Assembly (NCBI GenBank): GCA_050012295.1
Contig: JBEKHL010000012.1
Span: forward strand, 1-34,221
Reading direction: 5' to 3'
DNA: 34,221 bases
Origin: UBA6186 sp050012295
GTDB lineage: Bacteria > Pseudomonadota > Gammaproteobacteria > UBA6186 > Azoamicaceae
Under the pieces are notes generated by a model. That model was not told the DNA's origin and searched no databases. It worked only from the letters and a program-made list of their open reading frames with translations. Below are positions 19,701-27,279 of the stretch, piece after piece (within the stretch, counting starts at the first letter, position 1; each line of letters begins with the position of its first letter). Made by a program: the position numbers and the translations under genes.

Positions 19701-19953
19701 TATCAACGCTGCTATTTACTTGATACACTATAGATGTGTGTAAAATTTTTTTATAAGTATGGGTTATAGTTGTAACTGGTTTAGCTTCAACATGAGTTTG
19801 GTTAAAAAGATCTTTAAAGAAATCATAGTATGGGGTGGCTACAAAAATATTAATACCTTTTTTCTGCAATGCAGGTAACAAACCGTTAACTACAGTTTTT
19901 ATACCGCCTACCCCACAATTATATTCTAAAGTTATATGTAAAACGTTGGGCAT
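16759..19953 (-). CDS. Tandem double glycosyltransferase, GT5/glycogen-synthase-like
   Basis: The 1064-aa protein contains two complete GT-B glycosyltransferases in a row. Unit 1 (about residues 1-515) starts VLHITLEYNCGVGGIKTVV and has IHTHAWHT, YVGRFGEEKGID and EACGLVTME. Unit 2 (about 528-1040) starts VLHVALEYAEATLGGLGVV and has LHGWHTS, YVGRFSPEKGID and EACGLTPME. The N-terminal GG motif, the WHT motif and the E-x7-E near the donor site are typical of ADP- or UDP-glucose alpha-glucan synthases (GT5) and related enzymes. The usual KTGGL lysine is not obvious in either copy. The two units are clearly related, so internal duplication is likely. The C-terminal 25 residues are basic. Cytoplasmic, no signal peptide. 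Substrate unknown: glycogen-like polymer, surface glycan or protein glycosylation. No other glycogen gene is nearby. Confidence 0.88.
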   Translation of the reverse strand: MPNVLHITLEYNCGVGGIKTVVNGLLPALQKKGINIFVATPYYDFFKDLFNQTHVEAKPVTTITHTYKKILHTSIVYQVNSSVDNNQTYVTHYLIKPIHNSPIEKIFDVGEPQNIYQAFDYSEPQNRIEYFNSAIATAINNHSLDSFDIIHTHAWHTALSACLIKEFKQNTWTYSIPPKIISTIHMLSNDQGKLISKKHIADTLSSVGLPLNQKFLDPNYNLNQMYLMLQYSDQVVMVSNGLVRDALSNKSYGLDTIFKKLKREDRLHGITNGNTIRNWDATLPENLENYAFKSSIVEGKLKIKEFLACKYPKLNNKFNNIWYLYVGRFGEEKGIDMLPHALETINKHNGNLIIMGTQVSKIPNQYVNDLKQKDNVIVIDTMQEQLKIGKYFRAACEFTIIPSHVEACGLVTMEAMESCSIPIVSNVQGLPDTVISLINNMDTGTGFIYEDDTAHNIDNLKNIIDIAYNYYVAWRCENKLNKLFFRLTKHAYSYDWNNAPSNNYLNLYQQTIKQGSATSPHIHTAQPTINVLHVALEYAEATLGGLGVVTTQMLDAQNKFRLNDNPEAIFNASIITPYYSIFNHLPVKHITNIKHIYNHKEVESSIFLVVGNHNKHYLVKPFLSNLFKINTVSDIYANSYNSTFIERLKYFNSAVASFVNCRQDCTNHPDPSLLQLHGWHTSLVAKLLTDYYANTSIKTIFTVHINNNDRGTFNGAALAGIGLSFSKQDYILKQIGVSYADQVITVSPELLTECSSIDPKDPKEIIILKKAFLRAKLTNKLIGILNGIDYKKYGYIDKLIGNTTNIVSSKNVIKEQLATILSKDLLWKINPKLPVILYVGRFSPEKGIDTFASIINSIQDRAVFFAIGKGVNEDVLHLIMNNSRQKDNIFITFSAKEQVEYGELMRACADFVFVPSHIEACGLTPMEGFANGSLCITSGAGGLKNSVVPLICNNNVYTGNGFIYEDNNYEVNNNASLPNTVNTALNIWNSLTDLQKNAIHTRIMKEGEQFDWLANNGSTHKYLDTFNNVLLFQDRKPLSKLSVIAKQEAAKQLHTPLTKRYRIT

Positions 19954-20063
19954 AATTATATTGTTATATTATTATTAAATATAAACTCAATGATATCAAT
20001 ACTATCGGTATGTACCTTAAAATAGATAACTAAATTTTTCAAAAAAAATCAAGGGGAAAAACA

Positions 20064-20957
20064 GTGTTTGATGATATAACTTGCGCTGAAGCAAATAAAG
20101 ATAGCATAATGGGTGTTATGCGTAGTACAGTAGTTTGTTTACACATTTTGTTGAAAAACGAAAGCATTACTGAAAAATTAAACAAATTACCCAAATCCAT
20201 TAAAGATAAAGATCTTAATGTTAAACCAGCAATAATAGATAATATTAATGATATTTTATTCGAAGAGAGCCTAAATGATTTTAGGCAAGAATTTGTTCAA
20301 TCTTTGCATGACGCTGGTATGGAAGAAGAAGTAAGCGTTTTTACTGAAAGATTAGAGATAGCACGAAGCTTGCCTATAGACACTAAAAATCAAACTAAAA
20401 AGATAATGAATACTTTATTGGCAGGCAAACAATGGTTTGTTAATTGGTTAGGATCATTAATAGAACATGAACATGATTATACACAAGAAGCCGGAATATC
20501 TTTAATATGCGATCATGTGTCACCGACAACAAGTAGTCAATCAAATAATCAATCTGCTAATCCAAGCGTTAATTATTATGATAACGAAACGGTTCATCAT
20601 CAACATCATCATCACCATCATCGTGATATTGAACAAAAATCTTATTATTATTTATTAGGTAATTGCCAACCTGGACAAGAAACTGCTGAAGAATTAGAAA
20701 AATTTAATCAACGAATTAAGGTGAATCAATGTTTTAAAAAAGGTATACGAGATGTTGAGGGGAATATTTGGAGATTTAAAGATCCAAACGACTTGTTTTC
20801 TTTAGAAGAAACCGATGAGGTTTTAAGTAAAGTTTTAAGTTTTTCTGCTGGTTGTCCAGCAAGTGCTACTACAAAAATAGCTTTTGTAATAGATGAGACA
20901 AAATTAAACACTACTAAAGCTAAAGAAAAGGTTACTAAAGCTACTTTGCATGTATAA
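20064..20957 (+). CDS. Hypothetical protein, 297 aa, with histidine tract
   Basis: Start is a GTG at 20064, supported by AAGGGG seven bases upstream. The first 150 residues are helical and charged; then comes a Ser/Asn-rich linker with a run of eight His in nine residues (HHQHHHHHH, about residues 180-188), which could bind metal. The last part is mixed and ends KATLHV. The final 8 nt overlap the start of the ankyrin/kinase gene (ATGTATAA), so the two are translationally coupled or are one gene broken by a frameshift: the ending TLHV looks like the beginning of an ankyrin repeat that continues in the next frame. I recognise no domain in the N-terminal part. Confidence 0.75.
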   Translation: MFDDITCAEANKDSIMGVMRSTVVCLHILLKNESITEKLNKLPKSIKDKDLNVKPAIIDNINDILFEESLNDFRQEFVQSLHDAGMEEEVSVFTERLEIARSLPIDTKNQTKKIMNTLLAGKQWFVNWLGSLIEHEHDYTQEAGISLICDHVSPTTSSQSNNQSANPSVNYYDNETVHHQHHHHHHRDIEQKSYYYLLGNCQPGQETAEELEKFNQRIKVNQCFKKGIRDVEGNIWRFKDPNDLFSLEETDEVLSKVLSFSAGCPASATTKIAFVIDETKLNTTKAKEKVTKATLHV

Positions 20958-21906
20958 TACATTATCTGCTTCTCCGTTGTTGTTTTTGTTTTTGAAAAAA
21001 TATAATTTTGATTTATCTAATTTAGATAAAGTTAACGTTAATGGAGTCACTCCATTAACGTTAGCCGTAGAAAATGATCAGTTTCGTGTGGTTAGGGCAT
21101 TATTAAATTTAGATGCCAATCCGCTCGTGGAAAACATTCACGGTAATACTGCTTTAAAGTTAGCTATAGATAAACCTTTTTGTAGGGTTTTGGTTAAACA
21201 AGCGATAAAACTAAGAAGTTGCGGTGTGTTAAATTGCAAAGACAATACAATATATTACTATGGTAACAAACCTTATAAGATAACCAAGATTTTACCAGGA
21301 GGTTCATGTTCTTTAGCAGTATTCGAACTGCAAGATCAAGTTACTTCTGAAAAATATATCGCTAAAATAAAGCCGAATGTTGGTGGATTAGAAATTCGCA
21401 ATTATATTTTTTTAGATAAATATATTGATTTATTTATAATTGAAAATTTAATAACTGCCTCTTGTAAAGCGCACAATGTTTATTGTTTAGTACAAAAAAT
21501 TGTTGCTGGAGAAGCGGTTACTAATGCAATTAATCGTTGTGTAGAGATTAATGATAAAATCAATATTATATTTGCAGTTATTAAATCTTTATGCGAATTA
21601 CATAAAAAAGGATATATTCATAACGATGCACTACCAGATAATTGTTATTGGGATGATAATACTCAACAAGCAGAATTTATAGATTATGATGTAATGCGTA
21701 CAAAAACAGATTTAGACCAGGCACGCCAAGATTGGCAAGAGGCCGAATATCTTGATTTAAAACGATTGATTATTGGGGATACAGCTACTGATAATATAAT
21801 ATATGGTTTAATGCAGTATACCAACAATATACATGGCATTATAGAAGATTTTAAAGATACCAAAATAAACCCTGTTGTTAAACAAAGGTTGCTTGCTAGT
21901 TTTTGA
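20950..21906 (+). CDS. Ankyrin repeats fused to a protein-kinase-like domain
   Basis: The 318-aa product has about two to two and a half ankyrin repeats at residues 8-88 (GVTPLTLAVENDQFRVVRALL and HGNTALKLAID). A kinase-fold domain follows (about 108-315). Kinase landmarks: glycine-rich turn LPGGSCS (115-121), a Lys in YIAKIKP (K139), a Glu in the next helix (E148), catalytic HND at 224-226 with N231 in LPDN, and the metal Asp in FIDYD (D245) in place of DFG. The layout is compact, like RIO, APH or bacterial effector kinases, and the key residues are present, so activity is possible. Such fusions fit an effector that phosphorylates host proteins. No signal peptide. It starts inside the end of the preceding gene. 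Confidence 0.8.
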   Translation: MYNTLSASPLLFLFLKKYNFDLSNLDKVNVNGVTPLTLAVENDQFRVVRALLNLDANPLVENIHGNTALKLAIDKPFCRVLVKQAIKLRSCGVLNCKDNTIYYYGNKPYKITKILPGGSCSLAVFELQDQVTSEKYIAKIKPNVGGLEIRNYIFLDKYIDLFIIENLITASCKAHNVYCLVQKIVAGEAVTNAINRCVEINDKINIIFAVIKSLCELHKKGYIHNDALPDNCYWDDNTQQAEFIDYDVMRTKTDLDQARQDWQEAEYLDLKRLIIGDTATDNIIYGLMQYTNNIHGIIEDFKDTKINPVVKQRLLASF

Positions 21907-21967
21907 TTTGTACTAATGCTTCCTTGGCGGCATCCGCACTTGTATATTGACCAAGACCACCCAATAG
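21896..21967 (-). pseudogene. Possible SPOR-domain C-terminal remnant
   Basis: Directly in frame behind the Rpn stop codon, 23 codons read LLGGLGQYTSADAAKEALVQ and end at a TAG three codons later. This resembles the last strand and helix of a SPOR domain (peptidoglycan binding; pattern GPF-x-S-x(2)-EA-x(2)-AL-x(2)-LK), as found at the end of RlpA-like proteins. The match is short and could be chance. If real, the rest of the gene was lost when the Rpn gene arrived. Confidence 0.35.
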
Positions 21968-22897
21968 TTAGTTTTGGTTTTGTAGCTTTTCTACTTCCGA
22001 CTTGGGTAGTTCAGTAACTTCAACAATAGTAGCTATTGGTAGCCCTTTTTTTAGCATGTTTATTGCTATATGCTTAGCTTCTTGTTTTTTACCTTCAGCG
22101 ATACCTTCTTCTTGAAATTTACGTGCCAATGAACCCATAATTTTCTCTCTTATGATCGGGATTGTTTCTAATTGTCTAATAAACTCTTGTTGGTTCCCGA
22201 TATTACCAACACTCATTATATAGTATAAATTAGTTTCTAAGTAAGATACTACTAGATTTTCATCTGAACCAATACGCTCATAGGTATTAAGAATTAATTG
22301 CTTTAAATCTTCAATTATTAATAATAAATCTCGATCTCGACTGTGTTTTTGTAAATATTCCATTAATCCAACTAGTTGGTGTTTTTTTATGTCATCGTCA
22401 GAAATACGTGTAATATCAACTAAATGAGCCGGCTTGACCAAAGTTTGTTCGGCAAAAATACGATCTGCAAATAAATCCATCAAATCTAAGCTGTATGGGT
22501 ATGGTTGTTTATCTTCTTGTTCTTGATAAAATAGCACTGGAAATACGATCGGTAGAGTAGTTTCTTTAGGATGCTGTTTTAAATGGTGGTCAATAATAGC
22601 TATTTGGTACTTCAAGATCCGTAGCGGCATTAATTTTGTTGGAGTAGACTGGTGCTCCGTGAGGACGTAGATATAATTTCCAGCTCCCTCTGCTGTTTTA
22701 CTATAATATACTACATCTGAAAATTGTCCGGTTAGATCCTTATCAAGAAAGGATTTATTACAAAATTCCAAGTTATTTAGATCGAGTTTAGCTAATACTG
22801 ATTTTGGCAAATGAATTTTAAAAAAATCTTTAGCAATTTCAAGGTTTTTTAAACTTGCTCTAAATAGTTTGTCATGGGGACTTTTAATATTACTCAT
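21968..22897 (-). CDS. Rpn family recombination-promoting nuclease (PD-(D/E)XK)
   Basis: Full-length 309-aa member of the Rpn/YhgA-like transposase_31 family. It opens SPHDKLFRASLKN, then has FSDVVY and VLTEHQS, giving the Asp and the Glu-x-Gln of the modified PD-(D/E)XK active site, followed by LRILKYQIAIIDHHLK. The C-terminus has the usual EEGIAEGKKQEAKHIAINMLKKGLP-type tail, a short helix rich in charged residues. Family members cut DNA and stimulate recombination independent of RecA; they are abundant in mobile-rich intracellular genomes. This copy appears intact. Its neighbours are a possible gene remnant at its 3' end and a truncated ankyrin gene start behind its 5' end, fitting a rearranged site. 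Confidence 0.92.
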   Translation of the reverse strand: MSNIKSPHDKLFRASLKNLEIAKDFFKIHLPKSVLAKLDLNNLEFCNKSFLDKDLTGQFSDVVYYSKTAEGAGNYIYVLTEHQSTPTKLMPLRILKYQIAIIDHHLKQHPKETTLPIVFPVLFYQEQEDKQPYPYSLDLMDLFADRIFAEQTLVKPAHLVDITRISDDDIKKHQLVGLMEYLQKHSRDRDLLLIIEDLKQLILNTYERIGSDENLVVSYLETNLYYIMSVGNIGNQQEFIRQLETIPIIREKIMGSLARKFQEEGIAEGKKQEAKHIAINMLKKGLPIATIVEVTELPKSEVEKLQNQN

Positions 22898-23050
22898 TAT
22901 GTTAATCCATCCACGAGATCTAATGTGATCATTTTTAAGAGAGAAGTTCTGCTATTAATCATAAACCATTACGTGCGTTACGAGTAATATTTAGAATTTA
23001 ATTATTGCATGTTTTTCTAGTCTTTGCTTTAGTCTTTAATTTTATATTTT

Positions 23051-23179
23051 TTAGATCACCACTATGTTACAACAGCTAAAATTCCATTTAACTGTGTCTC
23101 TGTCTTGTAATCGTAGACCATCTACTTCTCGCATCATTGCTGCTATTGGGCCTGGCACGCCTATTCTAAGCATTGGCAT
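23051..23179 (-). pseudogene. Truncated 5' copy of the ankyrin/IQ gene
   Basis: The ATG at 23179 opens MPMLRIGVPGPIAAMMREVD, the same N-terminus as the intact ankyrin gene whose start is at 28827. The first 30 codons differ at only a few sites. Then the match stops abruptly after DTV, and 12 unrelated codons lead to a stop at 23051. The ribosome-binding site and upstream leader are duplicated as well. It begins immediately after the putative immunity gene, where the next unit of a tandem array would start. Confidence 0.88.
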
Positions 23180-23200
23180 AATATAATCTCCTATAAACTT
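23090..23200. repeat. 111-bp direct repeat, copy A
   Basis: This matches 28738-28848 in the same orientation with three mismatches that I can count. It covers the first 30 codons and leader of the ankyrin gene. Similarity resumes upstream with AAACTTTTCTAT after 25 bases that are absent from this copy, reaching the stop codon of the putative immunity gene. Confidence 0.92.
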
Positions 23201-23214
23201 AAACTTTTCTATTC

Positions 23215-23487
23215 TTAAATGTTTACGTGTTTATCCTTATATAAAAAATCTAACAATTTCCAAAAAGGCATTTTAAAATATTTACTATCTACAGCAACAC
23301 CATAATGATTATAAATTAAATTTATAGCATCACTATCTATTCCCATATAAATATCATAAAAAGATGCCGAATCAGTCACAACAATAGGATGTTCATCTGC
23401 GTGTAAAATTTTATTATAAAAATCTAACGCAATCGTTTTTCTTTTTTCCATTTCAAAAGAACTATCAAATTTTAATTTTTTATTCAT
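23215..23487 (-). CDS. Putative immunity protein of the neighbouring toxin (90 aa)
   Basis: Small, charged, soluble protein starting 7 nt after the stop codon of the 1250-aa toxin-like gene. Its ribosome-binding site (AAAGGGG) lies inside the last codons of that gene, so the two are translationally coupled. Size and position are typical of immunity proteins in polymorphic toxin and contact-dependent inhibition systems. The middle and end (MGIDSDAINLIYNHYGVAVD and the following KYF) faintly recall the DUF1493 pattern, a small acyl-carrier-like fold; I hold this loosely. It would bind and block the toxin's C-terminal domain. No signal peptide, so it would act in the cytoplasm. Confidence 0.65.
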   Translation of the reverse strand: MNKKLKFDSSFEMEKRKTIALDFYNKILHADEHPIVVTDSASFYDIYMGIDSDAINLIYNHYGVAVDSKYFKMPFWKLLDFLYKDKHVNI

Positions 23488-23494
23488 TTGTTAC

Positions 23495-26400
23495 TCATGG
23501 CCCCTTTATTTGTTTGCTCATTTTTTTGACACCAATTTCTATATACCTAGAACTGTTGCTAGTATATTGTAGTAAACTAGTATCTCTAACTACTCCCACT
23601 GAAATAATTTTTTGTTCATCTCTAATTACAGTTATTCTTAAAGATTTACCTGAAATCCCATTAACTTTCTGAATAACATTAATATGTCCCGTGTTTTTAT
23701 CAAGAAAAAAATTTGCCTTTGGGTTATTGGCCAATTGTAATATCTTTCGTGAATCCAGCTTGCCAGCTAAAGAACATAAGCGAGGATCCTGTAATTGTTC
23801 TGCTAATCTGGATGCAAAATTCCAATTTAGTCCAGATGATTGTTTTGTTGTATTGAACATACTTGAAGTTTTTCTTACATCAAAAAGTTTAAGCATTCCG
23901 CCCTTAACCCCATCAATAGCTTTACCAGTTAATGGTCCAACAATTCCACCAACTACAGCACCAATGCCGGCATTTTGGAATCTAGTGGACAATAAACCAT
24001 CGTCTGTAGGCTGTAATCCACCAATAAAACCGCCAGCTGCTGCTGAGCTTGCTGCTAGTCTCCATCCTCTTACTCCGGCACCAGCTGGAACAACAGAATA
24101 CAGCAACATGTCTGTACCAAATTCTCCTACCTTACCAGAAACAGATTGTGCAACTGGAGTGTTACTATATAAATGTTTATCTCTGTTAATTTGTTGAGTA
24201 TATCTATCAGAGGTACCTGGTTGAACTAATCCAATTTTTTCTCCAACTATACAACATCCTTGCTTTATACCTTGCCCAACATTTACAAAAGAACGGCCAG
24301 AACCAATAAGAAGGCTGTTTAATAAACCTTCTTCTAAATGGTTAGTAACTCCTATAGTTACAAATTCATCCCCATAAGCTGCCGGCATAAGAAAATCTAA
24401 TGCTGCGTTTCCAAATTTGACTGTAAAATTTGGTTGTGGCTGAGGTACTGCTACCGATTGGCTACTACCTGCTGCTCCATAATGTTCTTCTCTTCTAGGT
24501 AACTTTCTGGATGAACTTGGTAGAAACGCTCTTGCACCAGGATGTTCGATCCCTGGAAAATCTACCCGATATCCACCAATTCTACCACCTATAGTATTGG
24601 TCGGTTTAGTTTGAAAATTTTGCTGTTGTTGTATAATTCTTCGTTGTTCGGCGTACATATTTGCTTGATGACCAATCCAAGTTTGTAAACCACCCATACC
24701 TGCCATCATTAAACTCATACCAAAATTAGAGTTTTTATTAGCCACAGATGCAGTCATACTTCTAGTAAATGCTCGCATTACTTGACGGTTATTTATAACA
24801 TTTAGCTGTTGTTTAGTTAAATCTTTATTGGCAGCAAATTTAGGCGTTGGCACAATTAATCCTGCAACGGTATTAGCACCTACGCTGACCAAAATATTAT
24901 CTAATAATTTCCCTTTATAAATAGCGGTGCTTAAAGAAGCAGTAGCGGCTACGCTTAAAGACTCTTTTAATAGCTCACTATTTTTAATGAAATCTCCTAA
25001 AATCTCATCTACTTTAAAACCAAATCCAGAAAACAACCCACCAAGAGCCGCTCCTTTAAATACATTATTACCAGCAATTGCTGAGCTAATAGCACCACCT
25101 ATTATTCCGGTCGCTACCGTACAACCAAACCCAGCAGTACTAGCAACCGTACCAGCCGTGGCTGCACTACCTGCTGTAGCAGCTGCTCCACCGACTGCTG
25201 CGGCACCTGGAAACATGCATCCAGCTAAGTATGGCGCTACAAATGATGCAATAGCCATCCCTACAAAATTACGAGTCATTTTTTGTCGACGTTTTCTTTT
25301 AGCGGTACGTTTTGCATCTGTTACACATCGTTGTTGATAATAATAATCTTGAATACATTTGTTTAATACCGCAGCATAATGATTATCTACTTCTGTTAGT
25401 TTCTGTTCGTAAGCTTTATTTAATTCTACTAAGTATGTATCAATTTGGTTGTTAACGGTCGCAAATGTTGTTTCTATAGAATTTCGTTGTTCCGCAATAA
25501 TATTTTGCCACCATGCACGATAAGCTTGTAGGTTGGCTACCCCCAACGCTTTTAATTCCATTATAAACACAGTGTTATGGTATGCTATTAAACCTCTAGC
25601 ATATTTATTTTCATGTACTGTTTGGTGTGCTCTATGTAGAACCATTTTTGAATTTAAGTATTGTTCTCTTTTTACGGATAGAGTTTGTTTAGCAGCAATA
25701 AATTTGTTTTTATCTTGCTCGGGATCAATAAGTTTTAATTTATGATCTGCCGCTATCAATTCAATATTAGCCATACCAACCGCTGCTTCTTGATCAACAA
25801 TTTTTAATTGTTCAGATGGTATTAACGATAAAGTTAAATCTCGTTTGAAAGCTTCTTGTTTTGCTGGCGGCTTTTTATTTTTTAATAATTGTTCATTATG
25901 TTGCTTTAGTGAATTAACGCCAATACTTTTAGTTTTCTGAGTGGCTTCATGAATTTTTTGTTCTAGCAGTTCATAGTTAACTTGTTTACTAGGTTGCCAA
26001 ATTACAGGGTCATGTAAAGCTAAAATAGCTATAGCTGTTTCTAAATAACTTTCTAACTTGCCATGGTTAGTTGCGAAAGCCGCCTGTTCAATATAATCAG
26101 TAGAAGATTGTTGGGTTTTTATGGCTAAATCTTTTTGTTGCTCGAGATTATGATAATGACCCTGGTGTAATCCGCAAAAAATATGTGCTATTGATTTAGC
26201 GTCAGTATTTATAGCGTTATAATCATCAGATAAATGAGCATGTTGTTTAATATGGATATTGTAATAATGTGCAATAATTTGTAGTTCAATATCACCACCA
26301 GTTTCTGGATTGCTATTAACAAATTCTATATACCTAGCACTAATAATTTCCAAATAATTAGCAATCTCTTGATCTAAAATATTTTGCGACTCAGCTGAAA

Positions 26401-27247
26401 GATTTTCCCGTTGTTGGTAGCTGCTTTTTAATAAATTTAATTCTTCAGCAAAGACAGATGGAACCGATAAAACATTAGCATTGTTTCGGATGATATCGCT
26501 AAACTGCTTTACAATTATTCCTTTAGATTTACCTAGTAATTCTCTAATATTTTTAGATAATTGTTTTACAGTTAATTTATGAATTGGATTATCTTCGTCA
26601 TCTTTTAATGCAGCTTGTATGCTTGGTAAAATCGCAGCATAAAGTCCATTGCCTTGATTATTGCGATTAATCTTAAAAGCACCATCTATTGGAGAGAAGT
26701 AATAATTTGCTCCATAATCTTGGGCTATAACAAAAGCTGTCCAAGAAAGTTCTGCTATTCTTCCTGTATATTTAAGTTGTCCTTCTATAGAGTTTCCAGA
26801 ATATATTTCTTGTTTTAAATAGGCAGCTGCGGTAGCAGCTTTTTCTGCAGAGCTATTAGGACTAAAATATTCTTGTAAAAACTTAACTATAGATGCTTGG
26901 TTGGCTTTATAATGTATTAGAGCCTCACTTTTAGCTAACCATTCTGCAGCTTGTTCTAAATGATGTTGTTTAGGAACACTTTCATTGTTTTCTAAAAAAT
27001 AAGAAGATCCATAAATTATAGTTATGGCAGTTGCTAGGTTTTCATCAATCCCTTGTTTAAGTAATTCCTGCTTAATGGTAAATATTATATAAGTATCGTC
27101 TAACTCTTTTTCTTCTGTTTGCTCGGCAATATTGTGTGCAGCAATAAGTAATAATTTAATACGATCAACTTGATCTTGATTTTGTGCGTCAGATTGAAAA
27201 TCTTGTTGTTTATATTGTTCGTTTAAAACAGATTCTGTAGTTGGCAT
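23495..27247 (-). CDS. Large polymorphic-toxin-like protein (1250 aa)
   Basis: I place the start at the ATG at 27247 (MPTTESV), since an ATG six bases earlier overlaps the AAAAGGA ribosome-binding site. No signal peptide. Residues 1-630 are helical, in part coiled coil (Gln/Glu/Lys-rich). A basic stretch KRTAKRKRRQK (about 645) leads into Gly/Ala-rich hydrophobic segments (about 655-790) with GNNVFKGAALGGLFSG, as in pre-toxin regions. A second Gly-rich part (about 980-1115) has VNVGQGIKQG, GTSDRYTQQI, VPAGAGVRGW and AAAGGFIGGLQ, a style common before toxin tips of Gram-negative polymorphic toxins. The last 130 residues (about 1120-1250) change to a polar alpha/beta domain with DKNTGHINVIQKVNG and VVRDTS, the likely toxin; its type is not recognised. 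It lies 26 nt after the ankyrin gene and 7 nt before a small gene that fits an immunity protein. Confidence 0.72.
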   Translation of the reverse strand: MPTTESVLNEQYKQQDFQSDAQNQDQVDRIKLLLIAAHNIAEQTEEKELDDTYIIFTIKQELLKQGIDENLATAITIIYGSSYFLENNESVPKQHHLEQAAEWLAKSEALIHYKANQASIVKFLQEYFSPNSSAEKAATAAAYLKQEIYSGNSIEGQLKYTGRIAELSWTAFVIAQDYGANYYFSPIDGAFKINRNNQGNGLYAAILPSIQAALKDDEDNPIHKLTVKQLSKNIRELLGKSKGIIVKQFSDIIRNNANVLSVPSVFAEELNLLKSSYQQRENLSAESQNILDQEIANYLEIISARYIEFVNSNPETGGDIELQIIAHYYNIHIKQHAHLSDDYNAINTDAKSIAHIFCGLHQGHYHNLEQQKDLAIKTQQSSTDYIEQAAFATNHGKLESYLETAIAILALHDPVIWQPSKQVNYELLEQKIHEATQKTKSIGVNSLKQHNEQLLKNKKPPAKQEAFKRDLTLSLIPSEQLKIVDQEAAVGMANIELIAADHKLKLIDPEQDKNKFIAAKQTLSVKREQYLNSKMVLHRAHQTVHENKYARGLIAYHNTVFIMELKALGVANLQAYRAWWQNIIAEQRNSIETTFATVNNQIDTYLVELNKAYEQKLTEVDNHYAAVLNKCIQDYYYQQRCVTDAKRTAKRKRRQKMTRNFVGMAIASFVAPYLAGCMFPGAAAVGGAAATAGSAATAGTVASTAGFGCTVATGIIGGAISSAIAGNNVFKGAALGGLFSGFGFKVDEILGDFIKNSELLKESLSVAATASLSTAIYKGKLLDNILVSVGANTVAGLIVPTPKFAANKDLTKQQLNVINNRQVMRAFTRSMTASVANKNSNFGMSLMMAGMGGLQTWIGHQANMYAEQRRIIQQQQNFQTKPTNTIGGRIGGYRVDFPGIEHPGARAFLPSSSRKLPRREEHYGAAGSSQSVAVPQPQPNFTVKFGNAALDFLMPAAYGDEFVTIGVTNHLEEGLLNSLLIGSGRSFVNVGQGIKQGCCIVGEKIGLVQPGTSDRYTQQINRDKHLYSNTPVAQSVSGKVGEFGTDMLLYSVVPAGAGVRGWRLAASSAAAGGFIGGLQPTDDGLLSTRFQNAGIGAVVGGIVGPLTGKAIDGVKGGMLKLFDVRKTSSMFNTTKQSSGLNWNFASRLAEQLQDPRLCSLAGKLDSRKILQLANNPKANFFLDKNTGHINVIQKVNGISGKSLRITVIRDEQKIISVGVVRDTSLLQYTSNSSRYIEIGVKKMSKQIKGP

Positions 27248-27279
27248 AAACATCCTTTTTTATTTATCATAATTATTTG

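Noticed and set aside
20580..20640. Histidine run as an engineered His-tag or vector sequence
   Set aside because: The run is interrupted by Gln, uses mixed CAT/CAC codons and lies in the middle of a natural gene; no vector features nearby.
23691..24197. 168-codon plus-strand frame
   Set aside because: Antisense to the C-terminal half of the toxin-like gene, with no recognisable domain.
24927..25337. 136-codon Pro/Ala-rich frame on the plus strand
   Set aside because: Antisense image of the Gly/Ala-rich segments of the toxin-like gene; no start signal.
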